Below, one piece after another: positions 17,183 to 25,769 of a DNA stretch of 64,000 nucleotides. The first letter of the stretch is position 1; each line of letters starts with the position of its first letter. A program made the translations under genes and the position numbers. A model generated the notes under the pieces. It worked only from the letters and a program-made list of their open reading frames with translations. It did not search any database and had not been told where the DNA came from. The DNA comes from Streptomyces kaniharaensis. GTDB taxonomy: Bacteria > Actinomycetota > Actinomycetes > Streptomycetales > Streptomycetaceae. The stretch covers positions 310,001 to 374,000 of the forward strand of contig NZ_WBOF01000003.1 in the NCBI RefSeq assembly GCF_009569385.1, written 5' to 3'.

Positions 17183-18004
17183 ATGGCGAACATGTTGATC
17201 AAGGACCTTCGGGTCATCTCTCACGGCCTTCCCGAAGACGTCACACTGTGGCCCCATATTCCTTGCCCAACATGTAAAAGGAAAGGCCTTACGCTGGTCG
17301 AGAACTCTCTAGTCAGGGAGGAGTCAAAAGACAGCGAGTCGCTGCACTCGGATCCCAATTGGGAGCCGGATTGTATTTCGGGCGCCTTTCACTGCATCTT
17401 GCAATGCAATGGCCGATCCTGCGAGATTGTTCGAGTCGTCGGGGCGATGAGCTATGGATATAAGTCAACCATATCCAGCTATGAGGAATCCCCGTACTGC
17501 GAGTTTTATAACCCGACTCACTTTTATCCCTCGCTGCCGCTAATCGAGAGTTTCGATCTATGCCCAGAGGAAGTCCGAAAGCGAGTGAAGATCGCTTCGG
17601 CAGTGCTGTGGGCCGACCCAAGCTCAGCGGCTAACAGGCTGAGGTCGGCCGCAGAGGCCCTAATGGACGATCAGGGGATCATGCGCAAGGGCCTCGACAG
17701 GAAGGGCAAGACAACCGACTTGAACCTTCACAGCCGAATCGAGCTCTTCCAAAAGGCAAAGCCGAACCTCAAGGAGGTCGGAGACCTTCTGCTGGCTGTC
17801 AAATTCATCGGCAATGTAGGCAGCCATGAGAGCATCCTGGACATGCATAGCGTCCTGGACGGGGTTGAGATTTTCGATCAGGCACTCACCTTGCTCTACG
17901 ATAACTCCAGCCGGGCAATTCTAGATAAGGCCGCCATGATTACGGCAAGGAAGGGAAAGCCTGTCGATGTTCTGACCGAGGTTCCGGAGCAATGGAACTT
18001 CTAG
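17183..18004 (+). CDS. DUF4145 domain protein, cargo of the ku element
   Basis: A 273-aa protein whose C-terminal half matches DUF4145 (ASAVLWADPSSAANRLRSAA, then AVKFIGNVGSHE). The N-terminus has two Cys pairs (CPTCKRKG, later CNGRSC) suggesting a zinc ribbon. DUF4145 is found in many defence-related contexts, for example fused to or beside restriction subunits, but its activity is unknown. Codon use is clearly less GC-rich than its surroundings (ATA, TTT, CTA, AAA are common), a sign of transfer. Start ATG 17183 has a poor ribosome site; ATG 17192 is possible. Its TAG overlaps the TAG of the opposite recombinase gene, so the element has no spare sequence at its centre. Confidence 0.75.
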   Translation: MANMLIKDLRVISHGLPEDVTLWPHIPCPTCKRKGLTLVENSLVREESKDSESLHSDPNWEPDCISGAFHCILQCNGRSCEIVRVVGAMSYGYKSTISSYEESPYCEFYNPTHFYPSLPLIESFDLCPEEVRKRVKIASAVLWADPSSAANRLRSAAEALMDDQGIMRKGLDRKGKTTDLNLHSRIELFQKAKPNLKEVGDLLLAVKFIGNVGSHESILDMHSVLDGVEIFDQALTLLYDNSSRAILDKAAMITARKGKPVDVLTEVPEQWNF

Positions 18005-20439
18005 ATGGTTGCACGCCCCGGAAGCTGGTCGAACGTGGGGACTCCCAGGAACACAGGAGAGCCTCTGCGCTGCTGACGTGCGTCAAGCTGCGCTAGCTTC
18101 TCCTGTAGGGCGACCAGGCTCACCCGGAGACCTTCGACCTCGCCGAGCCACCCTTCGCGCTCAGCTTCGGAAATCCGATCGCTCAGGTTAATCTCGATTT
18201 CTTCAAGCCTGCTCCTTTCGGAATGGCTCACAATGAGTACGGGGCATCGGACGCAAGCATGCTCATGAATGCAGTCCGTCCCGTATGCTCGCCCGCACTC
18301 TCCGAGAGCGAGCTTTCTGCGCTCAAAGTGGCCAAGGAACTCGTCCCATTCTTCCGGCGTGACGACCCGATACTCTTCGACAGGTCGGGCCTGCCGACGT
18401 CGGGCGATGAAGGCCCGGTGAGCTTCAATGGCATCAGCTGGGTAGATCGCTGCGTATCCCATTGTGGTGTTGAGGCTTTCGTGGCCTGCGATGACCTGGG
18501 CGATGTGCGGGGGAAGGCCGTTGAGGATGGCGTCGGTGATAAAGATTCTCCGGAAGTCGTGCGGCTCAAAGTGCAACGGCTTGCCGTGCTTGTCGACAAG
18601 CCCTGAGGCTTCGAGTGTCGCATTCAGGGCCCGCCGAATGGTGTTACTGGAGATTGGACGGCGCTCGCCGCTGACGGCCCATTGGTAGAGAACCGGCATT
18701 GGAGCATTCCAGACTCGCTCCTGCCCGTCGTAGGTCGCGATAGGGGGAATTGCTCCGTCCGCCTGCCTGACGCGACTTACGATTGCACTGAGCACGTCGG
18801 CGAGTTCGGGGCTGACGAGCAGGAGCCTCTCCTTATCGGTCTTGGAAGGGGCGATCTGCAGGAGAGGTACGACTTCGCCGGTGGTGGGAAGCTTGTAGCG
18901 GATGATGCTGTGGTGGCTGAGTTCCTGCAGCTCTTCGATCCTGATGCCCGTATGGCGGAGAATTTCGATGGTGGCCCATGCGAAGAAGGCATGCTTTTCT
19001 TCTGTGCGGGGGCTGCGTCGGACTCCGTTCGTGTCGTAGATGTAGGCCGGCCCTCCGACTCGATAGGAGGCCTTCGGGAGGGTGTAGTGCTTGCCGTCGA
19101 CCGTGATGGTGGAGCCGGGAGGAACTGCGTCGACGGAGTCGAGGAGCGCTCGGGCCTCTCGGAGCCGGCGTTCGGCTGTGCGGACGAGCACAGGGAGCAC
19201 GGGCAGGCGTTCGCGGGTGCGCTGGTCTGACCATGACTTCTGCCGCTGTTCGAGCTTCTTCGTCCCACACTCGGCTTCGCTGATCGGGCAGGGTGCCGCC
19301 CACTGCCCCCATCGTTCGGGCTCCTCAAGAGCCCATTGCGCGAGGTCGAGGTAGAAGGACCGCACTGTCGACTTCACCCCCGGTGCACTTCGACGGGGCT
19401 CTGTCACTGTCTGGATGGTGCCGTTAGGGTCCCGCCGGCGGACGGTCTTCACCGCGACACGTGCCTTCCAAGCGTCGCTGATCTCGGTCGGGAGTCGAAG
19501 GGTGTCGAGGTCAGGGTGGTGGTGTTCCAAGTCCGCCCAGAAAAGGCCGCCCAGGTGCGAAGCGATCGTGTTCAACGTGGTGAAGTCGACGGATGGTTGA
19601 CGTTCGGTGAGGTAGTCGACCAGAAGGTCGCGAATGGGGCGGCATCGCATCCGATAGCGGTCGATCAGTCCGGCCGGGCTGATCGGCCCGGTGCGGGCGG
19701 TCATGCTGTGGAGAGTGACGGGAGCGGTGGGAGGGAACTGGCCGCGGTTTCGCAGCCAGGTGTAGGCAAGCCGAACTGGCCCGGAGCCACCGTGACTTCG
19801 TTCCTGGAGCTTGGGGTGCGCGAGTAGATCGCCTACGACGATGTCGTCGACGCCGCCGCAGGCGGCGACGATCTGGGCGATGTACTTCATCGCCCGAGAG
19901 CCGTTTGGGGTCGCACGTTCGTGCGCAGGGATGTCGGACTCCAGGCGGGCGAAGCCCCCTGGATCGCGGGTGGCAGCGAGGGCCGGACGCAGATGTCGCG
20001 ACGGGTTGCCGGCAAGCCACTGCATGCTCGGGCGGATGACGTCCGCGCAGATCAGGGCCAGGAGGCCTGCATCACTCCAGGCTCGGCCCGGGGGTCGGCC
20101 GTGGGCGGCGGCCCATGCGAAGACCGGCTCCCGCCAGCCGTCGTAGGAGACGGAGGCGGGGCTGGCGTTCCACCGCTGCTGCCAGGTGGTGCCTGGGAGG
20201 CTCTCCAGCCATCCCAGCAGCAGGTGAACGCCGACCATCCTCTGGATGTGCGCTTCCTTTCGCGCGGGCCGCAGGGGTGGTTTCCGCAGCCGGTCGACGA
20301 CCTCCTCGCGGGACGCCTCGGTCTGTGGCCACGAGATCGACGGAGTCCGAGGCGGAAAGGACTGCAGCAGGGCTGCTGCTTCTCCTCCCCGGTGCGTGGC
20401 AGGGACGGGCGGCGCGGGCATGCTGACCAGCGTCGTCAC
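18001..20439 (-). CDS. Large tyrosine recombinase (TnpB-like)
   Basis: An 812-aa site-specific recombinase. The catalytic domain (about residues 480-680) has Arg in RHTGIRIEELQEL, the beta-hairpin Lys in APSKTDKERLLL, HxxR in FEPHDFRRIFIT, and His plus nucleophilic Tyr in AGHESLNTTMGYAAIYP. The long N-terminal part would bind DNA. The C-terminal extension has a Cys/His cluster (DCIHEHACVRCP) followed by a coiled coil (RLEEIEINLSDRISEAEREG). GTG 20439 overlaps the stop of the first recombinase (GTGA) and has GGAGG nine bases upstream, so the two are coupled. The open frame further upstream is a shadow of the first recombinase. Confidence 0.85.
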   Translation of the reverse strand: MTTLVSMPAPPVPATHRGGEAAALLQSFPPRTPSISWPQTEASREEVVDRLRKPPLRPARKEAHIQRMVGVHLLLGWLESLPGTTWQQRWNASPASVSYDGWREPVFAWAAAHGRPPGRAWSDAGLLALICADVIRPSMQWLAGNPSRHLRPALAATRDPGGFARLESDIPAHERATPNGSRAMKYIAQIVAACGGVDDIVVGDLLAHPKLQERSHGGSGPVRLAYTWLRNRGQFPPTAPVTLHSMTARTGPISPAGLIDRYRMRCRPIRDLLVDYLTERQPSVDFTTLNTIASHLGGLFWADLEHHHPDLDTLRLPTEISDAWKARVAVKTVRRRDPNGTIQTVTEPRRSAPGVKSTVRSFYLDLAQWALEEPERWGQWAAPCPISEAECGTKKLEQRQKSWSDQRTRERLPVLPVLVRTAERRLREARALLDSVDAVPPGSTITVDGKHYTLPKASYRVGGPAYIYDTNGVRRSPRTEEKHAFFAWATIEILRHTGIRIEELQELSHHSIIRYKLPTTGEVVPLLQIAPSKTDKERLLLVSPELADVLSAIVSRVRQADGAIPPIATYDGQERVWNAPMPVLYQWAVSGERRPISSNTIRRALNATLEASGLVDKHGKPLHFEPHDFRRIFITDAILNGLPPHIAQVIAGHESLNTTMGYAAIYPADAIEAHRAFIARRRQARPVEEYRVVTPEEWDEFLGHFERRKLALGECGRAYGTDCIHEHACVRCPVLIVSHSERSRLEEIEINLSDRISEAEREGWLGEVEGLRVSLVALQEKLAQLDARQQRRGSPVFLGVPTFDQLPGRATI

Positions 20440-21731
20440 GTGAGCGGACCTCCGAACAGGATGTCGAGGGCGCCAGGGTTGTAGGCCGGGGGCGACGGGG
20501 CTGGCGGTGGGTTCTCCTGGAGCTGCCGCCGGCGGGCCAGGTGGGCAAGTCCGGCTGCGATCACCTCGTCCAAGGCGGGCAATAGGTAACGCTGAGTAGT
20601 CGAGAGCTGGCGGTGTCCGAGGATTTCCTTGACGTAGAGCAGCGACATCTCGGGGTCGTTGGCCATGCGGAATGACGCGGTGTGCCGGAGGTCGTGGAGG
20701 GTCCAGTTGGCGCCCAGGAGCTCGTTGGCGCGCCCGAACATGGCGCGGGCCGCGTGGTAGTTCAGAGGCCGCCAGGGGCGCCGAAGCGTCCACCACAGGG
20801 GCTGATTGCGGCCTCGGGGAACCCCCTTGCGCCAGGCCTCCTCCTGGTAGAGCCGCAGCCACACGAATGCGTCAGGCGAGGCTGGCAGTTGCTGATGGGC
20901 GCGAGTTCCCTTGCGAATCACGCCGATGACCTGCTGGCCCACTGACGCGTCGTCCTGGCGGGAGCTGAGGAGTTCCTCGGCGCGGGCGCCAGAGGCGACC
21001 CAGAAGGCCAGCAACGCTCGGTCACGGTCAGAGCGCAGGCCGGCGAAGATCTCGGTGTACTTCTCGTCCGGAATCCGCCGCGGTGCCCCCTCAGGGATCT
21101 TCGGCCGGTATCGCCCGGTTCGCTCGCGCCGATGGTCATGCTCCGGGTTGTGGTGCGCGTTCGGGCGGTACGTGCCTCGCCGGCGGGCCAGAGGGAATGG
21201 GTTGACCAGGAGGGATCCGGTGTTGCGTTCAAGGTGGAAGTCGTAGAAGCCTCGTACGACCGTCTCGCAATGGGCTCGGGTGCGGGCCGCGTACTTCGTG
21301 CCGATGGTCGGCTTGCCGGTCACCGGGTTCGGCGCTCCGGGCGAAGGAATCCTCAACTTCGTTGTTGGCGACTGGATTTGAGATGGGTCCTTGCCGCGGT
21401 GTCGCCAGTGAACCCGTTTGGGTTTGTCCGCAAGCTGCATCCACAGCGCGAAGTCACGGGCATCTTCGCGGACCGCCCGGTCCCACTCGATCTCGATCGC
21501 CCACAGGAATCGCCACCAGCGCAGCAGGTCCATTCCGTACGAGCGCAAGGTCGTTGCTGGGCTCCCAGCCGCCTGAAGGTCCTTGAAGTACGCCGTGACG
21601 GGCTCGATGCGACCCCCGTCACGACCCAGCACCCAGTAGGGCTCCCAAGGATCACCCGTCTCAAATAACCGCCCCAAATCGGGCACCACAAGCCGTTTCA
21701 GATCCCTCTCGGGACTCCCCATGTCAGCCAT
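20436..21731 (-). CDS. Tyrosine recombinase (TnpA-like)
   Basis: A 431-aa integrase-type recombinase. An N-terminal SAM-like DNA-binding region (TLRSYGMDLLRWWRFLWAIE) precedes the catalytic domain, which has Arg in VASGARAEELLSSR, Lys in VIRKGTRAH, HxxRH in LHDLRHTASF, and His with Tyr in LGHRQLSTTQRYLL. All active-site residues are present, so it should be functional. It is the first gene after the right end of the element and is coupled to the larger recombinase. Start ATG 21731 lacks a good Shine-Dalgarno; ATG 21722 is an alternative. Confidence 0.87.
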   Translation of the reverse strand: MADMGSPERDLKRLVVPDLGRLFETGDPWEPYWVLGRDGGRIEPVTAYFKDLQAAGSPATTLRSYGMDLLRWWRFLWAIEIEWDRAVREDARDFALWMQLADKPKRVHWRHRGKDPSQIQSPTTKLRIPSPGAPNPVTGKPTIGTKYAARTRAHCETVVRGFYDFHLERNTGSLLVNPFPLARRRGTYRPNAHHNPEHDHRRERTGRYRPKIPEGAPRRIPDEKYTEIFAGLRSDRDRALLAFWVASGARAEELLSSRQDDASVGQQVIGVIRKGTRAHQQLPASPDAFVWLRLYQEEAWRKGVPRGRNQPLWWTLRRPWRPLNYHAARAMFGRANELLGANWTLHDLRHTASFRMANDPEMSLLYVKEILGHRQLSTTQRYLLPALDEVIAAGLAHLARRRQLQENPPPAPSPPAYNPGALDILFGGPLT

Positions 21732-21777
21732 GCCGGGAAGGTAGCAGAACCGCCCCTGACCTGCACAAATAGCGGTT

Positions 21778-21786
21778 TTAGTTCAG
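21778..21786 (-). repeat. Right terminal inverted repeat of the ku element
   Basis: TTAGTTCAG on the plus strand (CTGAACTAA on minus), exact inverse of 17123-17131, about ten bases inside the right ku junction. Confidence 0.75.
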
Positions 21787-21796
21787 TCAACACACC

Positions 21797-21961
21797 CTCC
21801 TTGCCCGTGCGCTCGTTCACCCGCTTGTTGCGGACCCGGTCGGAGGTGCCGCGTTGCAACTGGTGGAAGCGCACCGAGTGGTCCTCGGTCGCCGTGTAGA
21901 GGGCCACGGGCACGGTGACAAGCCCGAAGGCCAGCACTCCTGTCCATACGGGTCGGGTCAT
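21797..21961 (-). pseudogene. ku: Ku protein, N-terminal part of an interrupted gene
   Basis: ATG 21961, with GGGAGG eight bases upstream, begins MTRPVWTGVLAFGLVTVPV and continues ATEDHSVRFHQLQRGTSD to NERTGKE, the classical N-terminus of bacterial Ku. After codon 55 the frame runs into the mobile element and stops at 21698 after about 33 foreign residues. It joins in frame to the C-terminal part ending at 16201; the restored protein would be about 360 aa. Excision of the element would be needed to restore Ku. Confidence 0.93.
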
Positions 21962-22171
21962 GGCGGCCACCTCCCTTTTCGCACCACGTCGGCCGTCGCG
22001 CTGGTACGGGACGGGTCACCGCCAGCGTGGCCGCCGGGCCGCCGTTCCGCACGCGGTGCTGGGCTGATGGGCGCCGTCGCCTGCTGGGCCCCGCTCGGAG
22101 GCGGCGACGACGCCCTACCGGGCTCCTGGACAGACATCCGCACGCTCAAACCCGCAGCACCCGGCCCGTGC

Positions 22172-23140
22172 TCAGCCGCCACGGCCGGCGGCCTCCAGCT
22201 CCCGCAGCCTCGCTGCGGCCTGCTGTACGGCTTCCCCTGCCCGGGAAGCCTGGTCGTGGGCCGTGCGCGCGGCGTCCTCAGCGGCCCGCACCTGCTCCCC
22301 GGCCTGTGCGAGGTCCTCCTGGGCGTCGGCCTCGTGTTCCCGCGCCCGGGCGAGCGCGGCCCGGGCCCGCTCGACCTCGTCCCCTGCCCGCCGCCGGGCC
22401 GACCGGGCGTCGCGGAGCGCCTGCTCGGCCTCGGCGGCGTGCCTGGCCGCCTCCCGCTCGGTCCGCTTCGCCGCGGCCACCGCCTCCCGGGCCTGGTCCC
22501 GCTCGCGTCGATGCCGGCGGTCGGCTTCGGCCCGGTCCGTGGACCGTTCCTGCTTGCCGGGCTTCGCGGCCGTCCCGGGCGCCCGCCGTCCCGCTGCCCG
22601 TCGCGGCCCGTCTGTTGTCGCACCTGCTCCCTGCCCCGTTTCGACCTCGGCCGGGGCGACCGGCCAGATCGGCGGCTCGAGCGCAGCGGTCAGCCGGCCT
22701 TCGGCCAGGGCCCGTGCCGCGTCGGGGTCCGCGAGCGCAGCACTCAGTGTCCGGTCCAGGCCGGCGACCGCCTCCGCGCCGAGCGGGTGACCGGCCGCCG
22801 CTGCGTCCCGCTCCGCTTGCCCGGTCAGGGCCCGCACCAGTTCGCGGCGCTGCTCCGCGAGGACGCGCAGCTGTTCGCCGGCGAGGTGTTCCTGGGCGTC
22901 CCGCAGCGCCTGTCCGAGCTCGAGCAGCCGTCCGACCAGGTCATGGTGCCGGTGGGTGAGGATGTTGGCGGCCCAGGCGGCCAGAGTGGGGCGGCGCAGC
23001 GCACGGACTTGCTTCGCGAGCTGCGGGTCGGTCTCCTTGAGCTTGTCGGCGCGATCGTTGCGAGCCGCGGTGAAGCCCTGCGGGGCGAGTACGTAGAGCT
23101 CGCCGGCGATCGCGTCGAAGTCGGGCGGCTTGTCGGCCAC
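22172..23140 (-). CDS. Unknown coiled-coil protein
   Basis: A 322-aa protein without a family I can name. Residues about 1-60 contain a conserved-looking globular motif (YVLAPQGFTAARNDRADKL, RRPTLAAWAANIL). The middle is helical and the last ~130 residues are a continuous Ala/Glu/Arg coiled coil. There is no signal peptide or membrane segment. GTG 23140 is the only sensible start, with a weak ribosome site. The gene precedes ku on the same strand with a 210-bp gap, so a functional link is not implied. Similar proteins are common as hypothetical proteins in streptomycetes, from memory. Confidence 0.7.
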   Translation of the reverse strand: MADKPPDFDAIAGELYVLAPQGFTAARNDRADKLKETDPQLAKQVRALRRPTLAAWAANILTHRHHDLVGRLLELGQALRDAQEHLAGEQLRVLAEQRRELVRALTGQAERDAAAAGHPLGAEAVAGLDRTLSAALADPDAARALAEGRLTAALEPPIWPVAPAEVETGQGAGATTDGPRRAAGRRAPGTAAKPGKQERSTDRAEADRRHRRERDQAREAVAAAKRTEREAARHAAEAEQALRDARSARRRAGDEVERARAALARAREHEADAQEDLAQAGEQVRAAEDAARTAHDQASRAGEAVQQAAARLRELEAAGRGG

Positions 23141-23390
23141 GCTTACGGACTCTACGGCTTGCCTGGTCGCTGGGCCTGTCGGTCGTCGAGTTCCTCGTCT
23201 GCCTGCACCTCACACCCCGAAAGCCACGCTCTCCGACGAGAGAAGCATCCCGTGCTTCACCAACACTGTCCGGTGCGGCACTGGCGCCCATGTGCGACCA
23301 CGGCCGGCCTCGTCGCCAGGCGATGTGTGGATGGCGCGCGGAAGGGTAGCCGCCCATATGCAGTCTTGTGATCCGCGTGAGGAGGCGACG

Positions 23391-23807
23391 ATGCCTGCCG
23401 ACATCATGCGACGGATGCCCATGTCCCCCTGGCGGTCGGACTTGTCCGAGCTGTTCGAAGGCTTCCCCTTCGGCGCGCGCGCCGGGCAGCACATGATCCG
23501 GATCGAGGAGTACGAGAAGGACGGTGCGTACGTCGTCCAGGCCGAGCTGCCTGGCGTCGATCCCGACGAGGACGTCGAGATCACCGTCCGGGACCACACC
23601 CTCACCATCCGGGCTCAGCGCAGCGAGGAGAAGAAGGACAAGCAGCACAGCGAGTTCCACTACGGCACGTTCGTCCGCACCATCGGCCTGCCGGCCGAGG
23701 CCAAGGAAGAGGACATCAGCGCGACCTACGACAAGGGCGTGCTCACCGTGACGGTGCCCATGGACACCGAACGGCCGGCTGCCCGCCGCATCAAGATCAA
23801 CCGCTGA
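23391..23807 (+). CDS. Hsp20/alpha-crystallin small heat shock protein
   Basis: A 138-aa ATP-independent chaperone that holds unfolding proteins. The alpha-crystallin domain spans about residues 40-130: VVQAELPGVDPDEDVEITV, LTIRAQRSEEKK, FHYGTFVRTIGLPAEA and the C-terminal GVLTVTVPM. The oligomerisation motif is RRIKINR (IxI). ATG 23391 has GAGGAGG five bases upstream. No clear HAIR/CIRCE element was found in the 250 bp upstream. A strong hairpin follows the gene at 23842-23869. Confidence 0.93.
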   Translation: MPADIMRRMPMSPWRSDLSELFEGFPFGARAGQHMIRIEEYEKDGAYVVQAELPGVDPDEDVEITVRDHTLTIRAQRSEEKKDKQHSEFHYGTFVRTIGLPAEAKEEDISATYDKGVLTVTVPMDTERPAARRIKINR

Positions 23808-23841
23808 GCAACCCGGCGAAGGCCCGCAAGGGCCCCAGAGC

Positions 23842-23869
23842 TGCCCGCCCTCCGCTACGGGGGCGGGCA
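23842..23869. terminator. Bidirectional terminator hairpin
   Basis: TGCCCGCCC at 23842-23850 pairs perfectly with GGGCGGGCA at 23861-23869, loop 10 nt. It lies between the convergent Hsp20 gene and the BlaB-like gene, and can serve both strands. Confidence 0.75.
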
Positions 23870-23880
23870 TCGCGATCGAC

Positions 23881-24825
23881 TCAGACTTGGTTGGCGATGA
23901 CGCGCAGGGCATCGACGGCGAGGCGGGCGGCGGTGCCGATGGCGGCGTCGGCGGCGGGGAGGGTGATGCTGGTGGCGGCGGCGCGGGTGAACACGGCGAG
24001 GGCGTAGCGGCCGCCGTCGGGGTACTCGACGACGCCGACCTCGTGGCGAAGGGTCGGCAGGGTGCCCGTCTTGCCGTGGACGCGGACGTCGTCGAACGGG
24101 AAGCCCGCGGCCAGCCGATGGGGCCAGACCTGGAGGCCGAGGAGGCGGCGCAGCGCGGTGCCGGGTTCGCCGGGGCAGGCTTCGCCGCTCCAGAGGGCGG
24201 CCAGCAGGGCGGTCATCTCGCGGGCGGTGCTGCGGTTGGTGAAGGTCGGGTCGAGGACCCTGAGTCTGGCGACCACGGCGGGATCGACCGGGGAGTCGGT
24301 GCCCGTGTCGTCGGCGAGGGCGGCGATCAGATCGCGGAACCCGTGGACGGCGACGGTCCGGGTCAGGCCCAGTTCGGCCATGGTGCGGTTGACGGCGTCC
24401 AGGCCGACCTCGTCCCAGAGCACGTCCGCGGCCGCGTTGTCGCTGACCGCGGCGGTCAGGTAGGCGAGGTCGCGCAGTGAGAGCCGGGCCGCGTCGAGCA
24501 TGGCCGCCAGTCCCGTCTGCCCGGCGGTGCGGCCGGCGGCGGGGATGTCCAGCTGCCGGGTGAGGTCGATCCGTCCGGCGGCGGCCTCCCGGAACAGCGT
24601 GACCAGGAGGCAGAGCTTGTGGACGCTGGCGGTGCTGACCAGGGTGTCGGCGCCGAGGGCGATGTCGGCGCCGGTGTCGAGGTCGCGGGCGTGCAGCCAT
24701 CCGCTGACTCCGGCATCGGCGAAGGCGGCGGCGATGCGGGCGCGCGCCGCGCGCGTGCCGGCCGCGCGCGTGCCGGAGGTACCCGTGCTCGCGGTACCCG
24801 TCCTGGCGGTGCGGTTGCTGGTCAC
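23881..24825 (-). CDS. blaB: BlaB-like cytoplasmic serine beta-lactamase homologue (regulatory)
   Basis: A 314-aa protein of the class A beta-lactamase/serine hydrolase fold. Motifs are STASVHK (S67-x-x-K70), SDN (128-130) and HGKTGT. I see no ExxLN omega-loop glutamate where class A enzymes have it, and there is no signal peptide, so it is more likely a sensor than a secreted lactamase. In Streptomyces cacaoi the genes blaA (LysR) and blaB lie divergently from blaL, and BlaB is a penicillin-recognising-family protein needed for induction; the layout here is the same. GTG 24825 overlaps the LysR stop (GTGA) with GGAG eight bases upstream. Confidence 0.8.
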   Translation of the reverse strand: MTSNRTARTGTASTGTSGTRAAGTRAARARIAAAFADAGVSGWLHARDLDTGADIALGADTLVSTASVHKLCLLVTLFREAAAGRIDLTRQLDIPAAGRTAGQTGLAAMLDAARLSLRDLAYLTAAVSDNAAADVLWDEVGLDAVNRTMAELGLTRTVAVHGFRDLIAALADDTGTDSPVDPAVVARLRVLDPTFTNRSTAREMTALLAALWSGEACPGEPGTALRRLLGLQVWPHRLAAGFPFDDVRVHGKTGTLPTLRHEVGVVEYPDGGRYALAVFTRAAATSITLPAADAAIGTAARLAVDALRVIANQV

Positions 24826-25769
24826 AGCGGGAACTCCATTGCGGGCCGGGGGAAGAGCGGGCGGTCGGGCAACTGGGGCAGCAGGCCGCCGTGTTCGGTC
24901 AGCGCCTGGTGGGCGGCCTCGGTGAACAGCCGCACGGCCGGCCCGCCGCGCCCGGCCGGCCAGGCCGTGGAGGTGCGCCAGGTCAGCGGGGTACCGGTCA
25001 GCGGACGCCAAACCGTACCGGGTGGCGGTACGGTGCGCGGTACCAGGGCGACGGCGGTCCCGGTGAGCACGAGTGCTCCCGCGACGTCCGGTCCGGGCGG
25101 GTCGACGACCGCCTCCGGCGTGCAGCCGTGCCGGGTCAGGGTGGTGAGCATCTCGTCGTACAACGCTGGAGCGGTGGGGCGGGGGAAGAGCACCAGGCGC
25201 CGGCCGGTCAGCTCGGCCACGGCCAGCTCCGGTCGGTCGGCCTGGGGGCTCCCGGCGGCGAGCAGAACGCCCAGCGGCTGGTGCAGCAGCGGTCCGAAGG
25301 CCAGTCCGAGGGCCGGGCACGGGTGACGGACGACGGCGACGTCCACGGTGTGCTGGGCGAGTTCGCGCACCACGGCGGCCACGGACAGTTCCCGCAGGTC
25401 GAGCCGGGTGCCCGGGGAGGCGGTCTCGAAGCCGGTGAGCAGCGCGGCCAGGGCGGCCGGCCCGAGGTCGGGCGGGACGGCGGCGCGCAGGGTGCCCGCC
25501 CGGCCGGTGCGCAGGTCGGCGGCGGTCGCCAGCAGGCGGGCGGAGCACTCCAGCAGTTCCTCGGCCTCCGCGAGCAGCAGTCTGCCCGCCGGCGTGAGGG
25601 CGGCCCCGCGCGGACCGCGGTCGAACAGAGTCACGCCGAGTTCGCGTTCCAGGCGCTGGATCCGCTGGGAGAGCGAGGGCTGGGCGATCCGCAGACGTTC
25701 GGCGGCGCGGCCGAAGTGACGTTCCTCGGCAACGACGCGGAAGTGGCGAAGATGCCCTAACAGGTCCAT
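24822..25769 (-). CDS. blaA: LysR-type regulator of the beta-lactamase locus (BlaA-like)
   Basis: A 315-aa LysR-type transcriptional regulator. The N-terminal winged HTH is typical (FRVVAEERHFGRAAERLRIA, then SLSQRIQRLERELGVTLFDR). The effector domain covers about residues 90-300. It is transcribed divergently from the class A beta-lactamase at 25953 and coupled to the BlaB-like gene, the arrangement of the S. cacaoi bla regulatory locus. It probably binds the 183-bp intergenic region and activates the lactamase in response to beta-lactams or muropeptide signals. Start ATG 25769 fits the family start. Confidence 0.88.
   Translation of the reverse strand: MDLLGHLRHFRVVAEERHFGRAAERLRIAQPSLSQRIQRLERELGVTLFDRGPRGAALTPAGRLLLAEAEELLECSARLLATAADLRTGRAGTLRAAVPPDLGPAALAALLTGFETASPGTRLDLRELSVAAVVRELAQHTVDVAVVRHPCPALGLAFGPLLHQPLGVLLAAGSPQADRPELAVAELTGRRLVLFPRPTAPALYDEMLTTLTRHGCTPEAVVDPPGPDVAGALVLTGTAVALVPRTVPPPGTVWRPLTGTPLTWRTSTAWPAGRGGPAVRLFTEAAHQALTEHGGLLPQLPDRPLFPRPAMEFPL

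Larger units (their letters stand above)
17119..21796 (-). mobile_element. Tn554-like two-recombinase element inserted in ku
   Basis: About 4.68 kb separates two parts of one ku gene that join in frame (KE | VPF). Inside are two overlapping tyrosine recombinase genes on the minus strand and one plus-strand cargo gene. The ends carry CTGAACTAA in inverted orientation (17123-17131 and 21778-21786), a few bases inside each ku junction. Ku homology resumes at GGGAC (17114-17118) on the left and CCTCCTTG (from about 21796) on the right, so the ends are known to within a few bases; no long target duplication is visible. The gene plan resembles Tn554 TnpA/TnpB and the recombinase pairs/trios of RIT-type elements. 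A TnpC-like gene was not found. Confidence 0.85.

Noticed and set aside
20440..20862. Upstream extension of the large recombinase
   Set aside because: This part overlaps the first recombinase out of frame. The GTG at 20439 has GGAGG and a GTGA overlap.
17119..21796. Classical IS element or integrative conjugative element
   Set aside because: There is no DDE transposase, no conjugation or replication gene, and no long target duplication. Two tyrosine recombinases fit a Tn554/RIT-like element.
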